From positions 1-64,000 of the forward strand of contig CAMYJT010000011.1 of NCBI GenBank assembly GCA_947258785.1: DNA of 64,000 nt, read 5' to 3'. The notes below the pieces were generated by a model, which made no database searches, had not been told where the DNA came from, and saw nothing but the letters and a program-made list of their open reading frames with translations. The translations under genes and the position numbers were made by a program. Below, in pieces: positions 61,671 through 64,000 of this stretch (positions within the stretch are counted from its first letter, which is position 1; the number at the start of each line of letters is the position of its first letter). This stretch comes from an uncultured Gammaproteobacteria bacterium. Its GTDB lineage: Bacteria; Pseudomonadota; Gammaproteobacteria; Arenicellales; JAANXG01.

Positions 61671-62411
61671 ATGCACGAAGACCGTGTGGCCGTGGTGACC
61701 GGCGCCAGCAGTGGTATCGGCGAGGCGATCGCCCGGGCCCTGGCCGGCGACGGCGTCAAGGTGGCGTTGGGCGCGCGGCGCCGGCAGCGCCTGCAAGCGG
61801 TGCAGTCGGAGATCGAGCGCGCCCAGGGTGAGGCCATGGCGGTGACCTGCGACGTCACCCGCCGCAGTGACTGCAATAACCTGGTGCGCGCGGCCGTTGA
61901 CCGCTGGGGGCGTGTCGACATCCTGATCAACAACGCCGGCATCATGCCTTTGAGCTTCGTCAAGAGCCTCAAGATCGAAGAATGGGAGCGGATGGTCGAT
62001 GTCAACCTCAAGGGTGTGTTGTTTTGTACCGCCGCTGTGCTGCCTTTTATGCTCGATCAGGGCGGCGGCCACATCGTGAATCTTTCGTCGATTGCCGGCC
62101 GGCGGGTATTTCCGGCCGGGAGCGTTTACTGCGCAACGAAGTTTGCCCTAAACGCCTTCAGCGACGCACTGCGTCTGGAGTTGAGCGCCCGCCAACGCAT
62201 CCGTGTTACCTCGGTGCAGCCCGGGATCGTGGCGACCGAACTCACCGAAACCATCACCGATGACGGTCTGGGCGGATTTCTCGAGTACGCACGCTCGATC
62301 GAGCCACTGCAGGCGGAGGACATCGCCGCCGCGATCCGCTACGCGGTGCACGCGCCGGCACACGTCAACGTCAATGAGATTGTCGTGCGGCCGACCCAGC
62401 AGGAGCAGTGA
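61671..62411 (+). CDS. short-chain dehydrogenase/reductase (YdfG-like)
   Basis: The 246-residue SDR has the cofactor motif TGASSGIGEAIARALA, NNAGIMPLSF, the catalytic Ser and YxxxK in VYCATKFALNAFSDALRLE, and PGIVATELTE. Arg-Arg-Arg-Gln after the second strand (GARRRQR) points to NADP. The sequence is closest to the YdfG/serine-dehydrogenase type. It is four bases from metY, so it is likely cotranscribed with it. Confidence 0.9.
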   Translation: MHEDRVAVVTGASSGIGEAIARALAGDGVKVALGARRRQRLQAVQSEIERAQGEAMAVTCDVTRRSDCNNLVRAAVDRWGRVDILINNAGIMPLSFVKSLKIEEWERMVDVNLKGVLFCTAAVLPFMLDQGGGHIVNLSSIAGRRVFPAGSVYCATKFALNAFSDALRLELSARQRIRVTSVQPGIVATELTETITDDGLGGFLEYARSIEPLQAEDIAAAIRYAVHAPAHVNVNEIVVRPTQQEQ

Positions 62412-62512
62412 GTGCTCCGGCGGCGCGTGCCCAACAACCCGCCGCGTGTGCCGCGGTGGTGTCGACGACACTAAGTGCGGCGCTGCACTACAACTGATTG
62501 GGAGCGTATTTC

Positions 62513-63295
62513 ATGCTAAAAGACAAGAATGCCATCGTCACCGGTTCGACGAGCGGAATCGGGCTGGGGATCGCGCGGGCGCTGGCCCGGCACGGCGCAA
62601 ACATCATGCTCAACGGTTTTGGCGACCTCGATGACATCGAACGCATCCGCTCCGAGACTGCGGAGCAGTACGGCGTGGCGGTGTCCCACAGCGGGGCGGA
62701 CATGTCCAAGCCCGCCGAGATCCGCGAACTGGCCGAGCAGACGGTGGCCGAGCTGGGAGCGGTGGACATACTTGTCAATAATGCGGGGATTCAACACACC
62801 GCGCTCGTCGAGGATTTTCCAACGGAGAAGTGGGACGCCATCCTGGCCATAAACCTGTCGTCGAACTTTCACGCAATACGAGCCGTGATGCCGGGGATGA
62901 AACGGCGTAACTGGGGCCGAATTGTCAACATCGCATCGGCCCACGGACTGGTGGCCTCCGCCACCAAAGCGGCCTATGTGACCGCCAAACACGGCGTCGT
63001 CGGGTTGACCAAAGTCGTCGCGCTGGAGACCGCCACCACCGGCATTACCTGCAACGCCATCTGTCCGGGATGGGTACTGACCCCGCTGGTACAGAAACAG
63101 GTCGATGCCTTGGCGCAACGCGATCGCATTCCGATCGAACAGGCCAAGGAGCGGCTGCTTTCGGAAAAACAGCCCTCCAGAGCGTTTGTCACCCCTGAAC
63201 AAGTCGCCGCATTAACGGTGTTTTTGTGCTCCGAGGACGCGGCTCAGATCCGGGGGGCGGCGCTCAGTATCGACGGAGGTTGGGTGGCGCAATAG
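62513..63295 (+). CDS. bdhA: 3-hydroxybutyrate dehydrogenase
   Basis: The 260-residue SDR oxidises D-3-hydroxybutyrate to acetoacetate. It begins at the ATG at 62513 with GGAG eight bases upstream. Motifs are IVTGSTSGIGLGIARALA, NNAGIQHTALVEDFP (typical of BdhA), AINLSSNFHAIRAVMPGMK, ASAHGLVASATKAAYVTAKH and NAICPGWVLTPLVQKQ, whose Gln and Trp form the substrate pocket. Its product is the substrate of the acetoacetyl-CoA synthetase at 37.6 kb. It converges on the second stress gene. Confidence 0.93.
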   Translation: MLKDKNAIVTGSTSGIGLGIARALARHGANIMLNGFGDLDDIERIRSETAEQYGVAVSHSGADMSKPAEIRELAEQTVAELGAVDILVNNAGIQHTALVEDFPTEKWDAILAINLSSNFHAIRAVMPGMKRRNWGRIVNIASAHGLVASATKAAYVTAKHGVVGLTKVVALETATTGITCNAICPGWVLTPLVQKQVDALAQRDRIPIEQAKERLLSEKQPSRAFVTPEQVAALTVFLCSEDAAQIRGAALSIDGGWVAQ

Positions 63296-63344
63296 CGCAC
63301 CGCCGGTAGTGGCCTGGCGTTTGGCAGTGCCCAGCAGTCTTCCG

Positions 63345-63370
63345 GGCCTAGCCTGCATATTGCACCAAGG
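63345..63370 (+). repeat. 26-bp intergenic repeat, copy 2
   Basis: This copy reads on the plus strand with the core TGCATATTGCACCAAGG and one mismatch to copy 1 at 57891-57916. It lies in the 97-base gap between the convergent bdhA and universal stress genes. Sequence outside the 26 bases is not similar, apart from a TCCGG-like edge. Confidence 0.8.
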
Positions 63371-63392
63371 GGTCCCGCCCGCGGCGCTCCGT

Positions 63393-63884
63393 CTACGAGT
63401 TCTGCAGCGGAATCATCAATACGGGTATGGTGCTGTGATGCATCACTTTGCGGGCGACGGAGCCTAGCAGCAATTCACCCACCCCCGCGCGTCCGTGTGT
63501 ACCCATGACAATGATGTCCGCATTGGTCTCCGCGGCCTGGGCAAGTATGACCTTTGCGGGAAAGCCTTCACGCACCCGGCTGTCCTCCACTACCCGGCAG
63601 TCCTGAGGCTCCATGCCCAGTTCCTGTTTACAGAAGTCCCGCAGCCGTTGTTCGATGGTGCTGCGCAGTTGATCGATGCCGTGTTGACGGATGGACTCTG
63701 CGGTGCCCTCGGGCAGTACGTTATTGACCAGGTTCACAGCCGTTGGGTTGAGCGGCTCGAGGGCGTGCAGCAGCACGATCTTGGCCCCGTATCGCTCCGC
63801 GAGGCTGACCGCATAGCGGAACACCGGCCGGGCGTGCGCTTCGAGGTCGGTGGCGTAGAGGATGGTGCGGATGTTTGGCAGCAT
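63393..63884 (-). CDS. universal stress protein, UspA family
   Basis: The 163-residue single-domain protein has IRTILYATDLEAHARPVF at the N-terminus and the ATP-binding loop GTHGRAGVGELLLGSVARKV near the end. It is longer than the stress protein at 7484 because of an insertion (LVNNVLPEGTAESIRQHG) and is not a close copy of it. The 116 bases between its start and the window end show no gene. Confidence 0.92.
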   Translation of the reverse strand: MLPNIRTILYATDLEAHARPVFRYAVSLAERYGAKIVLLHALEPLNPTAVNLVNNVLPEGTAESIRQHGIDQLRSTIEQRLRDFCKQELGMEPQDCRVVEDSRVREGFPAKVILAQAAETNADIIVMGTHGRAGVGELLLGSVARKVMHHSTIPVLMIPLQNS

Positions 63885-64000
63885 CGGTTTGTGTCAGGTG
63901 TGATGGGTGTTGACCGTATCGGCACGCCGGTGCGTGGCCGGCCCATAAACCGGCCGCAATCATAACACCGGTGGCCGGTCCCACCTATACAGCACGAGGA

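Overview
This is a GC-rich (roughly 60-65 %) stretch of a bacterial chromosome. An E. coli-type SpeD, a complete nqrABCDEF operon followed by apbE and nqrM, and an ordinary housekeeping and acyl-CoA gene content point to a gammaproteobacterium. This placement is inferred from gene families, since the window has no rRNA gene. I found no tRNA, phage, insertion sequence or CRISPR array. About 62 genes are supported, mostly in short operons.

Layout. 1-7.3 kb: the 3' end of an NTF2-like domain gene, an orphan HMW1C-like glycosyltransferase, a small exported protein with a good terminator, a phosphatase remnant, pyrophosphatase, a two-helix channel with a broken potassium filter, a DUF302 protein, a DUF2726 protein and a diguanylate cyclase. 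7.4-11.9 kb: a universal stress protein behind a palindromic operator-like site, an aldehyde dehydrogenase, a spore-photoproduct-lyase-like radical SAM protein and a stand-alone malonyltransferase. 11.9-19.2 kb (minus strand): a complete propionyl-CoA to succinyl-CoA cassette (mutase, pccB, pccA, meaB, epimerase). 19.5-21.0 kb: a membrane-fused spermidine-synthase-like protein. 21-29.8 kb (minus): the Na+-translocating NADH:quinone reductase operon with its flavin transferase (apbE), iron-delivery factor (nqrM), a CBS-domain protein and a nitrilase. 30-36.5 kb: an exported isoaspartyl methyltransferase, a second membrane-embedded synthase-like protein, a nucleoside transporter, a HIT protein and an unrecognised exported protein. 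36.6-44.5 kb: acyl-CoA metabolism (acrylyl-CoA-reductase-like, acetoacetyl-CoA synthetase, CoA transferase, EtfBA, acyl-CoA dehydrogenase). 44.6-54.2 kb: a mixed region with a degenerate hydrolase-cyclase fusion, tandem DUF302 proteins, speD and several small-molecule enzymes. 54.3-57.8 kb: frdCAB, an operon that looks like the diheme fumarate reductase of Wolinella. 57.9-64 kb: metallo-beta-lactamase-fold protein, 2-hydroxyacid dehydrogenase, CoA-binding protein, O-acetylhomoserine sulfhydrylase, two SDR enzymes including 3-hydroxybutyrate dehydrogenase, and a second stress protein.

How it fits together. Propionyl-CoA could arise from acrylyl-CoA through the AcuI-like reductase or from acyl-CoA breakdown (acyl-CoA dehydrogenase plus Etf), and would be carboxylated and isomerised to succinyl-CoA. 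3-Hydroxybutyrate dehydrogenase and acetoacetyl-CoA synthetase form a ketone-body or PHB-monomer use route. Na+-NQR and the fumarate reductase meet at the quinone pool and suggest a facultative or micro-aerobic life in a sodium-containing habitat. The most interesting items are the Wolinella-type frdCAB, in which the heme ligands are kept but the E-pathway glutamate appears to be replaced; a 26-bp inverted repeat placed in two convergent intergenic regions; a channel lacking the GYG filter; a cyclase whose hydrolase half has lost its serine nucleophile; and a Cys-rich PAS diguanylate cyclase.
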